From contig NZ_CP020892.1 in the NCBI RefSeq assembly GCF_002163625.1, forward strand, positions 4,340,001 through 4,404,000: a stretch of DNA of 64,000 nt, written 5' to 3'. Of the stretch, positions 47,557-56,657 are shown piece by piece (position 1 is the stretch's first letter; every line of letters starts with the position of its first letter). This stretch comes from Pseudomonas sp. M30-35. GTDB taxonomy: Bacteria > Pseudomonadota > Gammaproteobacteria > Pseudomonadales > Pseudomonadaceae. Under the pieces are notes generated by a model. The model did not search any database. It was not told where the DNA came from and saw only the letters and a list, made by a program, of their open reading frames with translations. The translations under genes were made by a program, and so were the position numbers.

Positions 47557-48231
47557 GTGGCAGCCCGTAAAAAACCGGCCCCTAAACGCGGAGCCAGTCG
47601 CTATAAAGCACCTGCTAAAAAACCTATTCCGGGATGGATCTGGCTCGCCTGTGGCCTGGCAATTGGCGTGTTTGTGATGTTGCTGATGAATCTCAAGCCC
47701 GGCAGTGGCGAGGTGCAACGTGACCGTGCCGAGCAGGCGCGCAATGCACAGGCAAAACAGACCAAGCCAACAACCAAACCAGAACCGGCAAAGCCCAAGT
47801 ACGATTTCTACACCTTGCTGCCCGAGTCAGAAGTCATTGTGCCGTCCGAAGCTTTACCGCAAAGCAAGCCTGAACAGAAGCCGGTCACACCTGCAGAAGC
47901 GGCGAAGATTGATGCTGCACGTGCTGAGGCGGCGCTAAAAGGTGAAACGCCGCCACCGCCACCGGTGGTCGCACAAGTTGCACCGGTGACCACTCAGTTC
48001 TTCCTGCAGGCGGGTTCATTCCGACGTAAAGACGATGCTGAGAGTGTGCGCGCACAAATTACTCTGCTCGGTCAGAGCGTGCGGGTAGAGGCTGGCACCG
48101 TCAAAGACGAAACCTGGCACCGCGTTTTAGTCGGTCCATTCGCGACGCGTGAGCAACTCTCGCAGTCGCAAAAAACCTTGGCCGCCAATGGCTTCGGCAA
48201 CCTGTTGTTGCAGCAGCGTAAAGCTAACTAA
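47557..48231 (+). CDS. FtsN-like SPOR-domain protein
   Basis: A 224-residue bitopic cell-division-type protein. The basic N-terminus (ARKKPAPKRGASRYK) is followed by one helix (WIWLACGLAIGVFVMLLMNL), a Lys/Pro/Ala-rich linker of about 90 residues and a C-terminal SPOR domain (TTQFFLQAGSFRRKDDAESV ... WHRVLVGPFATREQL). SPOR domains bind glycan strands without stem peptides at septa. The start is GTG directly after the argS TAA. Similar proteins next to argS are called FtsN in Pseudomonas; without the E. coli essential helix motif I keep the name general. Confidence 0.85.
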   Translation: MAARKKPAPKRGASRYKAPAKKPIPGWIWLACGLAIGVFVMLLMNLKPGSGEVQRDRAEQARNAQAKQTKPTTKPEPAKPKYDFYTLLPESEVIVPSEALPQSKPEQKPVTPAEAAKIDAARAEAALKGETPPPPPVVAQVAPVTTQFFLQAGSFRRKDDAESVRAQITLLGQSVRVEAGTVKDETWHRVLVGPFATREQLSQSQKTLAANGFGNLLLQQRKAN

Positions 48232-48241
48232 GCCCTTTCCA

Positions 48242-48266
48242 TGACCGGCTCAACCTGAGCCGGTCA
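48242..48266 (+). terminator. Hairpin after the argS-SPOR pair, probable terminator
   Basis: A perfect 11-base stem TGACCGGCTCA / TGAGCCGGTCA with loop ACC, 10 bases after the stop. A short TTTT follows after GCAA, so the T tract is weak. Confidence 0.6.
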
Positions 48267-48321
48267 GCAATTTTCTGTTACGCCCTCAGCAACCATTAAG
48301 GCGAAAATCGGTGCGCCTCGG

Positions 48322-48349
48322 TTGAAAAGCACGATTCGCCCCCCCATTT
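48322..48349 (+). promoter_or_regulatory. Sigma-32 heat-shock promoter of hslVU
   Basis: GTTGAAA (48321-48327), 14 bases, then CCCCATTT (48342-48349): nearly the full sigma-32 consensus CTTGAAA-N13/14-CCCCATNT. The start would fall near 48356, about 40 bases before hslV. hslVU is a heat-shock operon in E. coli, so context and sequence agree. Confidence 0.85.
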
Positions 48350-48394
48350 GTTTCTACACTGGGCATTTTCGCCCTCAGCGTGGAGACTCACCCC

Positions 48395-48928
48395 TTGACC
48401 ACAATCGTATCAGTGCGCCGCCACGGCAAAGTCGTCATGGGCGGCGACGGCCAGGTTTCTTTGGGCAACACCGTGATGAAAGGCAACGCGAAGAAAGTTC
48501 GCCGCCTGTACCACGGCCAAGTACTCGCAGGTTTTGCTGGCGCAACTGCAGACGCCTTCACCCTGTTTGAACGTTTTGAAGGCAAGTTGGAAAAACATCA
48601 GGGCCATTTGGTCCGCGCCGCTGTTGAGCTGGCGAAAGACTGGCGTACCGACCGCTCACTGAGCCGCCTCGAAGCCATGCTCGCGGTCGCTAACAAAGAT
48701 GCTTCGCTGATCATTACTGGCAACGGCGATGTCGTTGAACCGGAACACGGCTTGATCGCCATGGGTTCTGGCGGTGGCTTCGCCCAAGCCGCGGCAATCG
48801 CTTTGCTGCAAAACACCGAAGACATGAGCGCTCGCGAAGTGGCCGAAAGCGCACTCAATATCGCCGCCTCAATTTGTGTATTCACCAATCAGAATTTGAC
48901 TATCGAGGAACTGGACTCGGCGATTTAA
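48395..48928 (+). CDS. hslV: ATP-dependent protease HslV, peptidase subunit
   Basis: A 177-residue threonine peptidase of the HslUV complex that degrades misfolded proteins. The start is the rare codon TTG: GGAG lies 9 bases before it, and only this start yields MTTIVSVRR, where removal of Met exposes the catalytic N-terminal Thr. The longer GTG start at 48380 (METHPL...) would block that Thr and is rejected. The core [18 protein letters not shown] and the active-site Lys region are intact. It is cotranscribed with hslU, 31 bases downstream. Confidence 0.95.
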   Translation: MTTIVSVRRHGKVVMGGDGQVSLGNTVMKGNAKKVRRLYHGQVLAGFAGATADAFTLFERFEGKLEKHQGHLVRAAVELAKDWRTDRSLSRLEAMLAVANKDASLIITGNGDVVEPEHGLIAMGSGGGFAQAAAIALLQNTEDMSAREVAESALNIAASICVFTNQNLTIEELDSAI

Positions 48929-48959
48929 TCCGCCTGAGCGCCATTCGGAGCCCTTATCC

Positions 48960-50300
48960 ATGTCCATGACACCCCGTGAAATTGTCCACGAACTGAATCG
49001 CCATATTATTGGCCAGGATGACGCCAAGCGTGCTGTTGCGATTGCCTTGCGTAACCGCTGGAGACGCATGCAGCTGCCTGCTGAGTTGCGTGCTGAAGTC
49101 ACGCCCAAGAACATCTTGATGATTGGCCCGACCGGGGTCGGTAAAACAGAAATAGCCCGACGTCTGGCTAAGCTGGCTAACGCGCCATTCCTCAAGGTCG
49201 AAGCGACCAAATTCACCGAAGTGGGCTATGTCGGCCGCGATGTTGAATCGATCATTCGCGATCTGGCAGATGCCGCACTAAAAATGCTTCGCGAGCAGGA
49301 AATCATCCGCGTGCGCCACCGCGCCGAAGATGCTGCCGAAGATCGCATTCTCGATGCCCTGCTCCCACCTGCGCGTTCGGGTTTCCAAGAGGAAGCCGCT
49401 CCAGCCACTGATTCCAACACTCGCCAACTGTTTCGCAAGCGCTTGCGTGAAGGCGAGCTGGATGACAAAGAAATCGAAATCGAAATCGCAGACAGCCCAG
49501 CCGGTATCGAAATCATGACCCCTCCGGGCATGGAAGAAATGACCAACCAGCTGCAAAACCTGTTCTCGAACATGGGTAAAGGCAAAACCAAGAGCCGTAA
49601 GCTCAAAGTTAAAGATGCTTTGAAGATGGTTCGCGACGAAGAAGCGGCGCGCCTGGTTAATGAAGAAGAGCTCAAGACTCGTGCGCTGGAAGCCGTTGAA
49701 CAGCACGGTATTGTTTTCATCGACGAAATCGACAAAGTCGCCAAGCGCGGCAACACCGGCGGTGCTGATGTATCGCGCGAAGGTGTGCAACGTGACTTGC
49801 TACCACTGATCGAAGGCTGCACCGTCAACACTAAACTGGGCATGGTCAAGACCGACCACATCCTGTTTATTGCCTCCGGCGCCTTCCACCTGAGCAAGCC
49901 GAGTGATCTGGTGCCAGAGCTGCAGGGTCGCCTGCCCATTCGCGTCGAACTGAAAGCCTTGAGCCCAGAAGACTTCGAGCGAATTCTCACCGAACCCCAT
50001 GCATCACTGACCGAGCAATACGCAGCCCTTCTCAACACCGAAGGGCTGGGTATCGAGTTTGTCGGCGATGGTATTAAGCGTATTGCTGAGATTGCCTGGC
50101 AGGTCAACGAAAAGACCGAAAACATTGGGGCTCGTCGCCTGCACACCTTGCTTGAGCGCCTGCTCGAAGAAGTGTCGTTCAGCGCTGGCGATATAGCGGC
50201 CGAGCATACTGGCAAGCCAATCCAGATCGACGCGGCTTACGTCAACAACCACTTGGGCGAACTGGCCGAAGACGAAGATCTGTCGCGCTATATTCTCTAA
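48960..50300 (+). CDS. hslU: ATP-dependent protease HslU, ATPase subunit
   Basis: A 446-residue AAA+ unfoldase that feeds HslV. Walker A is GPTGVGKTE (near 60), Walker [15 protein letters not shown], and the pore motif GYVGRDVES is present. A variable I domain lies between (about 110-240), rich in Glu and Arg. The C-terminal tail LSRYIL, which inserts into HslV, is intact. Normal length; the ATG has GGAG at 10 bases. It is the second gene of the heat-shock operon. Confidence 0.97.
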   Translation: MSMTPREIVHELNRHIIGQDDAKRAVAIALRNRWRRMQLPAELRAEVTPKNILMIGPTGVGKTEIARRLAKLANAPFLKVEATKFTEVGYVGRDVESIIRDLADAALKMLREQEIIRVRHRAEDAAEDRILDALLPPARSGFQEEAAPATDSNTRQLFRKRLREGELDDKEIEIEIADSPAGIEIMTPPGMEEMTNQLQNLFSNMGKGKTKSRKLKVKDALKMVRDEEAARLVNEEELKTRALEAVEQHGIVFIDEIDKVAKRGNTGGADVSREGVQRDLLPLIEGCTVNTKLGMVKTDHILFIASGAFHLSKPSDLVPELQGRLPIRVELKALSPEDFERILTEPHASLTEQYAALLNTEGLGIEFVGDGIKRIAEIAWQVNEKTENIGARRLHTLLERLLEEVSFSAGDIAAEHTGKPIQIDAAYVNNHLGELAEDEDLSRYIL

Positions 50301-50308
50301 CTATGTCG

Positions 50309-50472
50309 TAGGATGGGTAATGCTTTTTTACCCACCAAACTGGCTAGACTGTAAGGGTGGATGATGCTTTTCATCCACCCTTTTGCCGACAGACAATCGA
50401 GTAAGTAACTAACACTTGGATGTTTTGATCTTGAGCACATGGTGGACAAGCTTCGCGTTGTCGCACCCTGCG
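50309..50472. repeat. Intergenic hairpin repeat, copy 2
   Basis: The 214-base gap after hslU holds three hairpins: GGGTAA-TGCTTTT-TTACCC (50315-50333), GGGTGGATGA-TGCTTT-TCATCCACCC (50355-50380) and GGTG-GACAA-GCTTCGCG-TTGTC-G-CACC (50441-50467). The first and third recur at 22074-22194 with the same loops. The second could also serve as the hslU terminator, with TTTT after it. Confidence 0.6.
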
Positions 50473-50514
50473 CAAGACCAACGACTGCCTTTAACCATCA
50501 GCACGGCGTAAGCA

Positions 50515-50895
50515 ATGACCATGGCGAAAATTCCCAGCGCAATCGAACTGCACAAAGCATCGAAAACCCTGACGCTGAAATACGCCGAGGACAGCTACAC
50601 CTTGTCTGCCGAGTTTTTACGCGTCCATTCGCCTTCTGCAGAGGTGCAGGGACACGGCAATCCAATCCTGCAAACCGGTAAGATTAACGTCGGTTTGAGC
50701 AGCATCGAACCCGCAGGCAACTACGCACTAAAACTGTGCTTCGATGACGGCCATGACAGCGGGCTTTTCAGCTGGGACTACCTTTACCAGCTTGCCACTC
50801 GTCAGGATCAGCTCTGGTCAGACTACCTCGCAGAGCTGCAAGCCGCTGGCAAGTCACGCGACCCCAACGAGTCGATTGTGCGGCTCATGCAGTAA
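50515..50895 (+). CDS. DUF971 (gamma-butyrobetaine hydroxylase-like N-terminal) protein
   Basis: A 126-residue protein of the DUF971/GBBH-like N-terminal family: AIELHKASKTLTLKYAED, FLRVHSPSAEVQGHG, and the zinc/DNA-like tail GHDSGLFSWDYLYQLA. These small proteins occur alone next to hslU or apbC/Fe-S genes in many proteobacteria; a role in iron-sulfur cluster handling has been suggested, not shown here. ATG 50515 and ATG 50521 are both possible; the second gives MAKIPSAIELHK, close to the P. aeruginosa neighbour of hslU. Confidence 0.85.
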   Translation: MTMAKIPSAIELHKASKTLTLKYAEDSYTLSAEFLRVHSPSAEVQGHGNPILQTGKINVGLSSIEPAGNYALKLCFDDGHDSGLFSWDYLYQLATRQDQLWSDYLAELQAAGKSRDPNESIVRLMQ

Positions 50896-51085
50896 TACCT
50901 CAGGGTACGATTTTCTGCGGCATGCTCTATATCAAGATGCCGCGCACCAAATCTGTCACTCCAGCGCCCGCAGTCAGCTATCGCTGCACAGTTAGAACGC
51001 ATTTTCTAATCTCTGAAGGCATACTGCTTTTCACCCAAAGCAGTGCACGTGTGTCTTGCGCAAACGTAAAAACTCGGGTAACCAA

Positions 51086-51106
51086 GTAACTGGCAAGTTA
51101 CCTGCA
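51086..51106 (+). promoter_or_regulatory. Sigma-54-type promoter of phaC1 overlapped by a dyad
   Basis: TGGCAAGTTACCTGCA (51091-51106) matches 11 of the 12 most conserved -24/-12 positions in spacing and the GG/GC cores, with a predicted start near 51118. The dyad GTAACT-GGCA-AGTTAC (51086-51101) lies over the -24 part. A sigma-54-like phaC1 promoter has been reported for P. aeruginosa. The rest of the 340-base gap (50896-51235) shows no gene. Confidence 0.6.
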
Positions 51107-51235
51107 TCTGGAGCATCCAGCGGCATACAGTCGTCATGTTGATTGCATACGGTAACTCGAGTCATGCCAAGCTCTTCATTATGGCCACGTGCATAATGCA
51201 ATTGAGGTAGGTGTCTTAGGACAATGGAGCGTCAA

Positions 51236-52915
51236 ATGGTTGATAAAAATAATGATGCGCTGAAGCATCAAGCTTCAGAGAACACCCTTGGGCTCAATCC
51301 CGTTGTTGGAATCCGCGGTAAAGACCTGCTCACATCGGCGCGGATGGTCCTGTCCCTTGCGCTAAAACAACCCTTACACAGTGCCAAGCATGCCGCGCAC
51401 TTTGGCCTTGAGCTTAAGAACGTTATGTTTGGCCAGTCTGACTTACAGGCCGACCCCACTGACCGCCGTTTCAGCGACCCAGCCTGGAGCCAGAACCCAC
51501 TCTACAAACGCTACCTGCAGACCTATTTGGCGTGGCGCAAAGAACTGCACCACTGGATCGACGAAAGTACCTTATCGCCACAAGATGCCAGCCGCGGCCA
51601 TTTCGTGGTCAACCTCATGACTGAAGCCATGGCGCCAAGCAACACGCTGGCGAATCCAATGGCGGTCAAACGTTTCTTTGAGACGGGCGGCAAAAGCCTG
51701 CTCGACGGTCTCTCACACCTCGCCAAAGACATCGTCAATAACGGCGGTATGCCCAGCCAAGTTAATATGTCTGCCTTCGAGGTCGGTAAAAATCTGGCCA
51801 CCACAGAAGGCGCTGTGGTCTTTCGTAATGACTTGCTCGAACTGATTCAATACTCGCCCGTCACCGAGCAAGTTCACGAGCGGCCACTGCTGGTCGTTCC
51901 GCCGCAAATCAACAAGTTCTATGTATTCGACTTGTCGACAGAAAAAAGCGTTGCGCTGTTTCTTTTGCGCAACGGCGTGCAGACCTTCGTCGTCAGTTGG
52001 CGCAACCCGACTAAAGCCCAGCGCGAGTGGGGCCTGAGCACCTATATCGAAGCGCTTAAAGAAGCGATTGATGTGGTCAGCGCCATTACCGGCAGTAAAG
52101 ATATCAACATGCTTGGCGCCTGTTCTGGCGGCTTGACCACCACCTCGTTACTCGGCCATTACGCCGCATTGGGCGAGCAGAAAGTCCATGCCCTGACCTT
52201 ACTGGTGAGTGTGCTCGACACCCAGCTAGATTCTCAGGTCGCGCTGTTCGCCGATGAAAAAACCCTGGAGGCCGCAAAACGTCGCTCATACCAAGCAGGC
52301 GTGCTTGAGGGCAGCGACATGGCGAAAGTATTTGCCTGGATGCGCCCCAATGACTTGATCTGGAATTATTGGGTCAACAATTACTTACTGGGTAACGAGC
52401 CGCCTGTTTTCGATATCCTGTACTGGAACAATGACACTACACGCTTGCCAGCGGCCTTGCATGGCGAGTTCATTGATATGTTCGTCACCAATCCGCTGAC
52501 ACGCGCGGGCGCACTTGAAGTCTGCGGCACGCCGATTGACCTTAAACAGGTTAAAAGTGATCTGTTTTGCGTTGCAGGTAGCGCTGACCACATCACTCCT
52601 TGGGAGTCTTGCTACAAGTCAGCCAAGTTATTTGGTGGCAATTGTGAGTTTGTGCTTTCGAGCAGCGGCCACATCCAGAGCATTCTCAACCCGCCTGGCA
52701 ACCCCAAGTCACGCTACATGACCAATACCGAAATGCCGGATGAGGCCAAAGACTGGCAGGCAAGCGCCACCAAACACACCGACTCCTGGTGGCTGCACTG
52801 GCAACAATGGCTAGCTGAACGCTCAGGGAAGACCAAACCGGCAAAAGCCCAGCTTGGCAATAAAAAATACCCAGCGGGTGAAGCCGCACCGGGTACCTAC
52901 GTACACGAACGTTAA
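51236..52915 (+). CDS. phaC1: Class II medium-chain PHA synthase 1
   Basis: A 559-residue granule-bound polymerase that joins (R)-3-hydroxyacyl-CoA (C6-C14) into PHA, exactly the length of P. oleovorans PhaC1. The lipase-like box GACSGG puts the nucleophile at Cys296; the Asp of ADHITPW and the His of SSSGHIQS complete the triad. ATG 51224 is also open, but AGGA is too close to it; ATG 51236 has GGAG at 6 bases and gives MVDKNND, near the usual MSNKNND. Control: sigma-54-type promoter upstream, and a Crc/Hfq-type A-rich motif in codons 4-6. Confidence 0.97.
   Translation: MVDKNNDALKHQASENTLGLNPVVGIRGKDLLTSARMVLSLALKQPLHSAKHAAHFGLELKNVMFGQSDLQADPTDRRFSDPAWSQNPLYKRYLQTYLAWRKELHHWIDESTLSPQDASRGHFVVNLMTEAMAPSNTLANPMAVKRFFETGGKSLLDGLSHLAKDIVNNGGMPSQVNMSAFEVGKNLATTEGAVVFRNDLLELIQYSPVTEQVHERPLLVVPPQINKFYVFDLSTEKSVALFLLRNGVQTFVVSWRNPTKAQREWGLSTYIEALKEAIDVVSAITGSKDINMLGACSGGLTTTSLLGHYAALGEQKVHALTLLVSVLDTQLDSQVALFADEKTLEAAKRRSYQAGVLEGSDMAKVFAWMRPNDLIWNYWVNNYLLGNEPPVFDILYWNNDTTRLPAALHGEFIDMFVTNPLTRAGALEVCGTPIDLKQVKSDLFCVAGSADHITPWESCYKSAKLFGGNCEFVLSSSGHIQSILNPPGNPKSRYMTNTEMPDEAKDWQASATKHTDSWWLHWQQWLAERSGKTKPAKAQLGNKKYPAGEAAPGTYVHER
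51245..51252 (+). promoter_or_regulatory. Candidate Hfq/Crc catabolite-repression site in phaC1
   Basis: AAAAATAA in codons 4-6 fits the AANAANAA motif at which Hfq with Crc blocks translation. Repression of PhaC1 by Crc is known in P. putida; the site here is inferred. Confidence 0.45.
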
Positions 52916-53053
52916 CTAACTGCGCACTGCGCACTGATGCCCGCAGCGCTATATAGCGCTGCTCATTGAAACTCAGCGAACCAGAATGATCTGGTGGCTA
53001 TGAATACAGCCAGAACCGTCTTTGCCGACGGTTTAACTGATAGGGCTATGCGT

Positions 53054-53911
53054 ATGTCGCTACCATTTGTATTTCGCACCATCGAACTGGATGGCCAGAC
53101 AATCCGTACCGCGGTTCGCCCCGGTAATAGCAAGATAGCGCCGCTGCTGATCTTCAACGGCATCGGCGCCAACCTTGAGTTGGTCATGCCGTTCGTTAAA
53201 GCACTCGACCCCGAACTCGAAGTCATCGCTTTCGATGTGCCTGGGGTTGGTGGTTCATCAACACCCAGCACACCGTATCGCTTTCCCGGGCTCGCCAAAC
53301 TGGCAGCGCGGATGCTCGACTACCTCGATTACGGTCAGGTCAATGTCATCGGCGTATCCTGGGGGGGCGCGCTAGCTCAGCAGTTTGCTCACGACTACCC
53401 CGAACGTTGCAAAAAACTGGTTTTGGCAGCGACGGCAGCGGGCGCAGTAATGGTTCCGGGAAAACCTAAAGTATTGCTGCGCATGGCCAGTCCTCGTCGC
53501 TATATCCAGCCCTCATACGGCGTACAAATTGCGCCAACCATCTACGGCGGTGCATTTCGCCGTGACCCGAAGCTGGCTATGGCCCATGCCAGTAAAGTGC
53601 GCTCATCAGGCAAAGTCGGTTACTACTGGCAACTGTTCGCAGGCCTGGGTTGGACCAGCATTCACTGGCTGCACAAGATTCGTCAACCCACACTGGTGCT
53701 GGCCGGTGATGACGACCCCATTATTCCGTTGATCAATATGCGGCTGCTGGCTTGGCGTATTCCAAATGCTGAGTTGCATGTGATCGATGACGGTCATCTA
53801 TTTCTCGTGACCCGCGCTGAAACTGTTGCGCCGATCATCATGAAATTCCTCGACGAAGAGCGTCAACGCGCAGTCATGCATCCCGTCCCTGTTGCGACCT
53901 CAACCCATTAA
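53054..53911 (+). CDS. phaZ: Intracellular medium-chain PHA depolymerase
   Basis: A 285-residue alpha/beta hydrolase that mobilises stored PHA. The nucleophile elbow GVSWGG puts Ser at 102, the number known for P. putida PhaZ, which supports this start. DDDPIIP carries the Asp and DDGHLF the His. The frame opens earlier (GTG 52994, ATG 53000, ATG 53048), adding up to 20 residues absent from known PhaZ; ATG 53000 has a GGTGG before it and remains possible. It stands between the two synthases in the usual order. Confidence 0.95.
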   Translation: MSLPFVFRTIELDGQTIRTAVRPGNSKIAPLLIFNGIGANLELVMPFVKALDPELEVIAFDVPGVGGSSTPSTPYRFPGLAKLAARMLDYLDYGQVNVIGVSWGGALAQQFAHDYPERCKKLVLAATAAGAVMVPGKPKVLLRMASPRRYIQPSYGVQIAPTIYGGAFRRDPKLAMAHASKVRSSGKVGYYWQLFAGLGWTSIHWLHKIRQPTLVLAGDDDPIIPLINMRLLAWRIPNAELHVIDDGHLFLVTRAETVAPIIMKFLDEERQRAVMHPVPVATSTH

Positions 53912-54188
53912 TCAGGTAAGCGGCAGTCATGAGACTGTCGCACTCTTGTAGTGCTTGCTGCCTATAGTTGACTCATTTAAGCGCTAGATGGTTTTTTGCC
54001 TGCAGAACTCACAGGCTCTGCAATGCAGGTTTAGCCACATTGGTACAAGCCTTGCTGCTCAATATAAAACAATGAGTCCTGGCGTCCTTGTATGCACTCA
54101 TCTACTGCTTTGAAGTTGCTCAACCCAGCTCAATAGCACAGAAAAGCACACAAGGATTCGCAGCAAAATAACGACGGAGTGTTATTTC

Positions 54189-55871
54189 ATGCCTGATAAA
54201 ATTAGCAAAAGCAGCTTGCCAAGTTCGGCCAGAGCCATGAATGCGCAAAACGCTATTTCTGGCCTTCGCGGTCGCGATGTTATCTCTACATTCCGTGTTC
54301 TAGCGCTGCAAGGACTTAAACAGCCAGTACACAGTGCCAAGCATTTGCTAGCATTTGGCAGTCAGCTAGGTCGCGTGCTGGTCGGCGATACGCCGCACAA
54401 GGTCAACCCACACGACAGCCGTTTCAGTGACCCGACCTGGCACCTCAACCCCTTCTACCGCCGCAGCTTGCAAGCCTATCTGGCATGGCAAAAACAGCTG
54501 AACAGCTGGATAGATGAAAGCGCGCTGTCGGCCGATGACCGCACTCGCGCGCGCTTTGTTTCGTCGTTGTTGAGCGATGCGCTATCACCGTCCAATAGCT
54601 TGCTCAACCCACTGGCCCTGAAAGAGCTTTTCAACAGTGGCGGCAGCAGCGTTTTCAAAGGACTCAACCATCTGCTTGATGATTTGCTGAACAACGGCGG
54701 CATGCCCAGCCAAGTCAGCAAGCATGCATTTGAGGTCGGTCGGAACCTGGCAACGACGCCCGGTTCGGTGGTGTTTCGCAACGAAATGCTGGAGTTGATC
54801 CAGTACAAACCGATGAGCGAAAAGCAGTACGCCAAACCACTGCTTATCGTGCCGCCGCAGATCAACAAGTTCTATATTTTTGACCTGTCGCCTGAGAAGA
54901 GCTTCATCCAGTACGCCCTGAAAAACAACCTGCAAACCTTTGTTGTCAGCTGGCGCAACCCTGACCCACAACATCGCGAGTGGGGCCTTTCAAGCTATGT
55001 GCAAGCACTTGAAGAGGCGCTTGATGCCTGCCGCGCCATTACCGGCAGCAAAGACGTTAACCTGCTCGGTGCCTGTGCTGGTGGCTTGACCATTGCCGCG
55101 CTGCAAGGGCATTTGCAGGCTAAACGCCAACTGCGAAAAATCTCCAGCTCAACCTATATGGTCAGCCTGCTCGACAGCCAGATCGAAAGCCCGGCAATGT
55201 TATTTGCCGACGAGAAGACGCTTGAAGCAGCCAAGCGGCGCTCCTATCAACAAGGTGTACTCGATGGCCGTGACATGGCCAAGGTATTTGCCTGGATGCG
55301 GCCCAATGACTTGATCTGGAATTACTGGGTCAATAACTACTTGATGGGCAAGTTACCGCCCGCCTTCGACATCCTTTACTGGAATAACGACAACACGCGT
55401 CTGCCAGCAGCGCTGCATGGCGATTTGATCGAGTTCTTCAAGTACAACCCGTTGACCCGAGCCGGCGCCCTGGAGATTTGCGGCACGCCGATTGATATGC
55501 AGAAGGTCAACGTCGACAGCTTTAACGTCGCGGGGATCAATGACCACATCACCCCGTGGGATGCTGTCTATCGCTCGACCCTGCTGCTCGGTGGCGACCG
55601 ACGCTTCATTTTGTCGAACAGCGGGCATATCCAAAGCATTCTTAACCCGCCAGGCAATCCTAAGGCTAACTTCTTCGAGAACCCCAAACTCACCTCGGAC
55701 CCTCGCGCCTGGTATTACGATGCAAAAAACCAGCAAGGCAGTTGGTGGCCTCTATGGTTGGAGTGGATTCAAGCGCGCTCGGGCACTCAGCGCGAAACCA
55801 TTATGGCCATTGGTGATCAGAACCACCCACTGTTGGCAGACGCGCCCGGTAATTACGTGCATGTGCGCTAG
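54189..55871 (+). CDS. phaC2: Class II medium-chain PHA synthase 2
   Basis: A 560-residue paralogue of PhaC1, colinear with it over its whole length. The box is GACAGG with Cys296; the other triad regions NDHITPW and SNSGHIQS are intact. PhaC1 has Ser after the Cys and PhaC2 has Ala, the usual difference. GGAG lies about 10 bases before the ATG. A 277-base gap separates it from phaZ and shows no recognised terminator, so it may have its own promoter as well as read-through. Confidence 0.97.
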   Translation: MPDKISKSSLPSSARAMNAQNAISGLRGRDVISTFRVLALQGLKQPVHSAKHLLAFGSQLGRVLVGDTPHKVNPHDSRFSDPTWHLNPFYRRSLQAYLAWQKQLNSWIDESALSADDRTRARFVSSLLSDALSPSNSLLNPLALKELFNSGGSSVFKGLNHLLDDLLNNGGMPSQVSKHAFEVGRNLATTPGSVVFRNEMLELIQYKPMSEKQYAKPLLIVPPQINKFYIFDLSPEKSFIQYALKNNLQTFVVSWRNPDPQHREWGLSSYVQALEEALDACRAITGSKDVNLLGACAGGLTIAALQGHLQAKRQLRKISSSTYMVSLLDSQIESPAMLFADEKTLEAAKRRSYQQGVLDGRDMAKVFAWMRPNDLIWNYWVNNYLMGKLPPAFDILYWNNDNTRLPAALHGDLIEFFKYNPLTRAGALEICGTPIDMQKVNVDSFNVAGINDHITPWDAVYRSTLLLGGDRRFILSNSGHIQSILNPPGNPKANFFENPKLTSDPRAWYYDAKNQQGSWWPLWLEWIQARSGTQRETIMAIGDQNHPLLADAPGNYVHVR

Positions 55872-55983
55872 GGAGTTTCCTGGCGCACCCAGGCAACTCG
55901 CAATGCGAGCACAACCTGCTACTGGTCGAAACCGCGTGACACAGTTATCTTGAGGCCATGAGCATCAACAATAAGAAACCAGC

Positions 55984-56598
55984 ATGAAAACTCGTGAACG
56001 GATTCTCGAATGCGCCCTGATGTTGTTCAACCAAGAGGGCGAGCCTAATGTTTCAACCCTTGAAATCGCTAACGAGCTCGGCATTAGCCCGGGCAACCTG
56101 TATTACCACTTCCACGGAAAAGAACCTTTAATCAACGAGCTCTTTGAGCGTTTTCAAGCTGAACTTGCACCTTTGCTTGACCCACCCGAAGACGCACAAC
56201 TGGATGTTGAGGATTACTGGCTGTTCCTGCACTTGATTGTCGAGCGCATGGCCAACTACCGTTTTCTATTCCAGGATTTATCCAACCTGACCGGACGCCT
56301 GCCGAAAATTGCCCGCGGCATGCGCCACTGGCTTAACGCGCTCAAGCGCACGCTAGCAGCTTTGCTTGGGCGGCTCAAAGCTGAAGATCAACTGCTCAGC
56401 GACACCCAATCCCTTGGCCAACTTGTTGAGCAGATAACCCTGACACTGCTGTTCTCACTCGACTACCAACGCATCGTCGGCAATGAAGGCGAAAGCCGTT
56501 TAGTGGTCTACCAGGTGATGATGCTGGTTGCACCGCACTTGAACGCCGAGTCACGGTTTGCCGCCGAGCACCTTGCCCAGCGCTACTTGGAAAACTAG
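55984..56598 (+). CDS. phaD: TetR-family regulator PhaD
   Basis: A 204-residue DNA-binding protein. The N-terminal helix-turn-helix reads STLEIANELGISPGNLYYHFHGKE; the C-terminal part forms the ligand-binding helical bundle. In P. putida PhaD activates the phaC1 and phaI promoters and responds to a fatty-acid intermediate. It is the last plus-strand gene of the operon, with a strong terminator after it. Confidence 0.95.
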   Translation: MKTRERILECALMLFNQEGEPNVSTLEIANELGISPGNLYYHFHGKEPLINELFERFQAELAPLLDPPEDAQLDVEDYWLFLHLIVERMANYRFLFQDLSNLTGRLPKIARGMRHWLNALKRTLAALLGRLKAEDQLLSDTQSLGQLVEQITLTLLFSLDYQRIVGNEGESRLVVYQVMMLVAPHLNAESRFAAEHLAQRYLEN

Positions 56599-56610
56599 TT
56601 CGCAGATAGC

Positions 56611-56640
56611 AAAAAGCCCGGCACAAATGCCGGGCTTTTT
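56611..56640. terminator. Bidirectional terminator between phaD and phaF
   Basis: AAAAAGCCCGGCA-CAAA-TGCCGGGCTTTTT: a 13-base stem with A and T runs, ending both convergent transcripts. Confidence 0.95.
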
Positions 56641-56657
56641 GTTTAATCGCTAAACGC

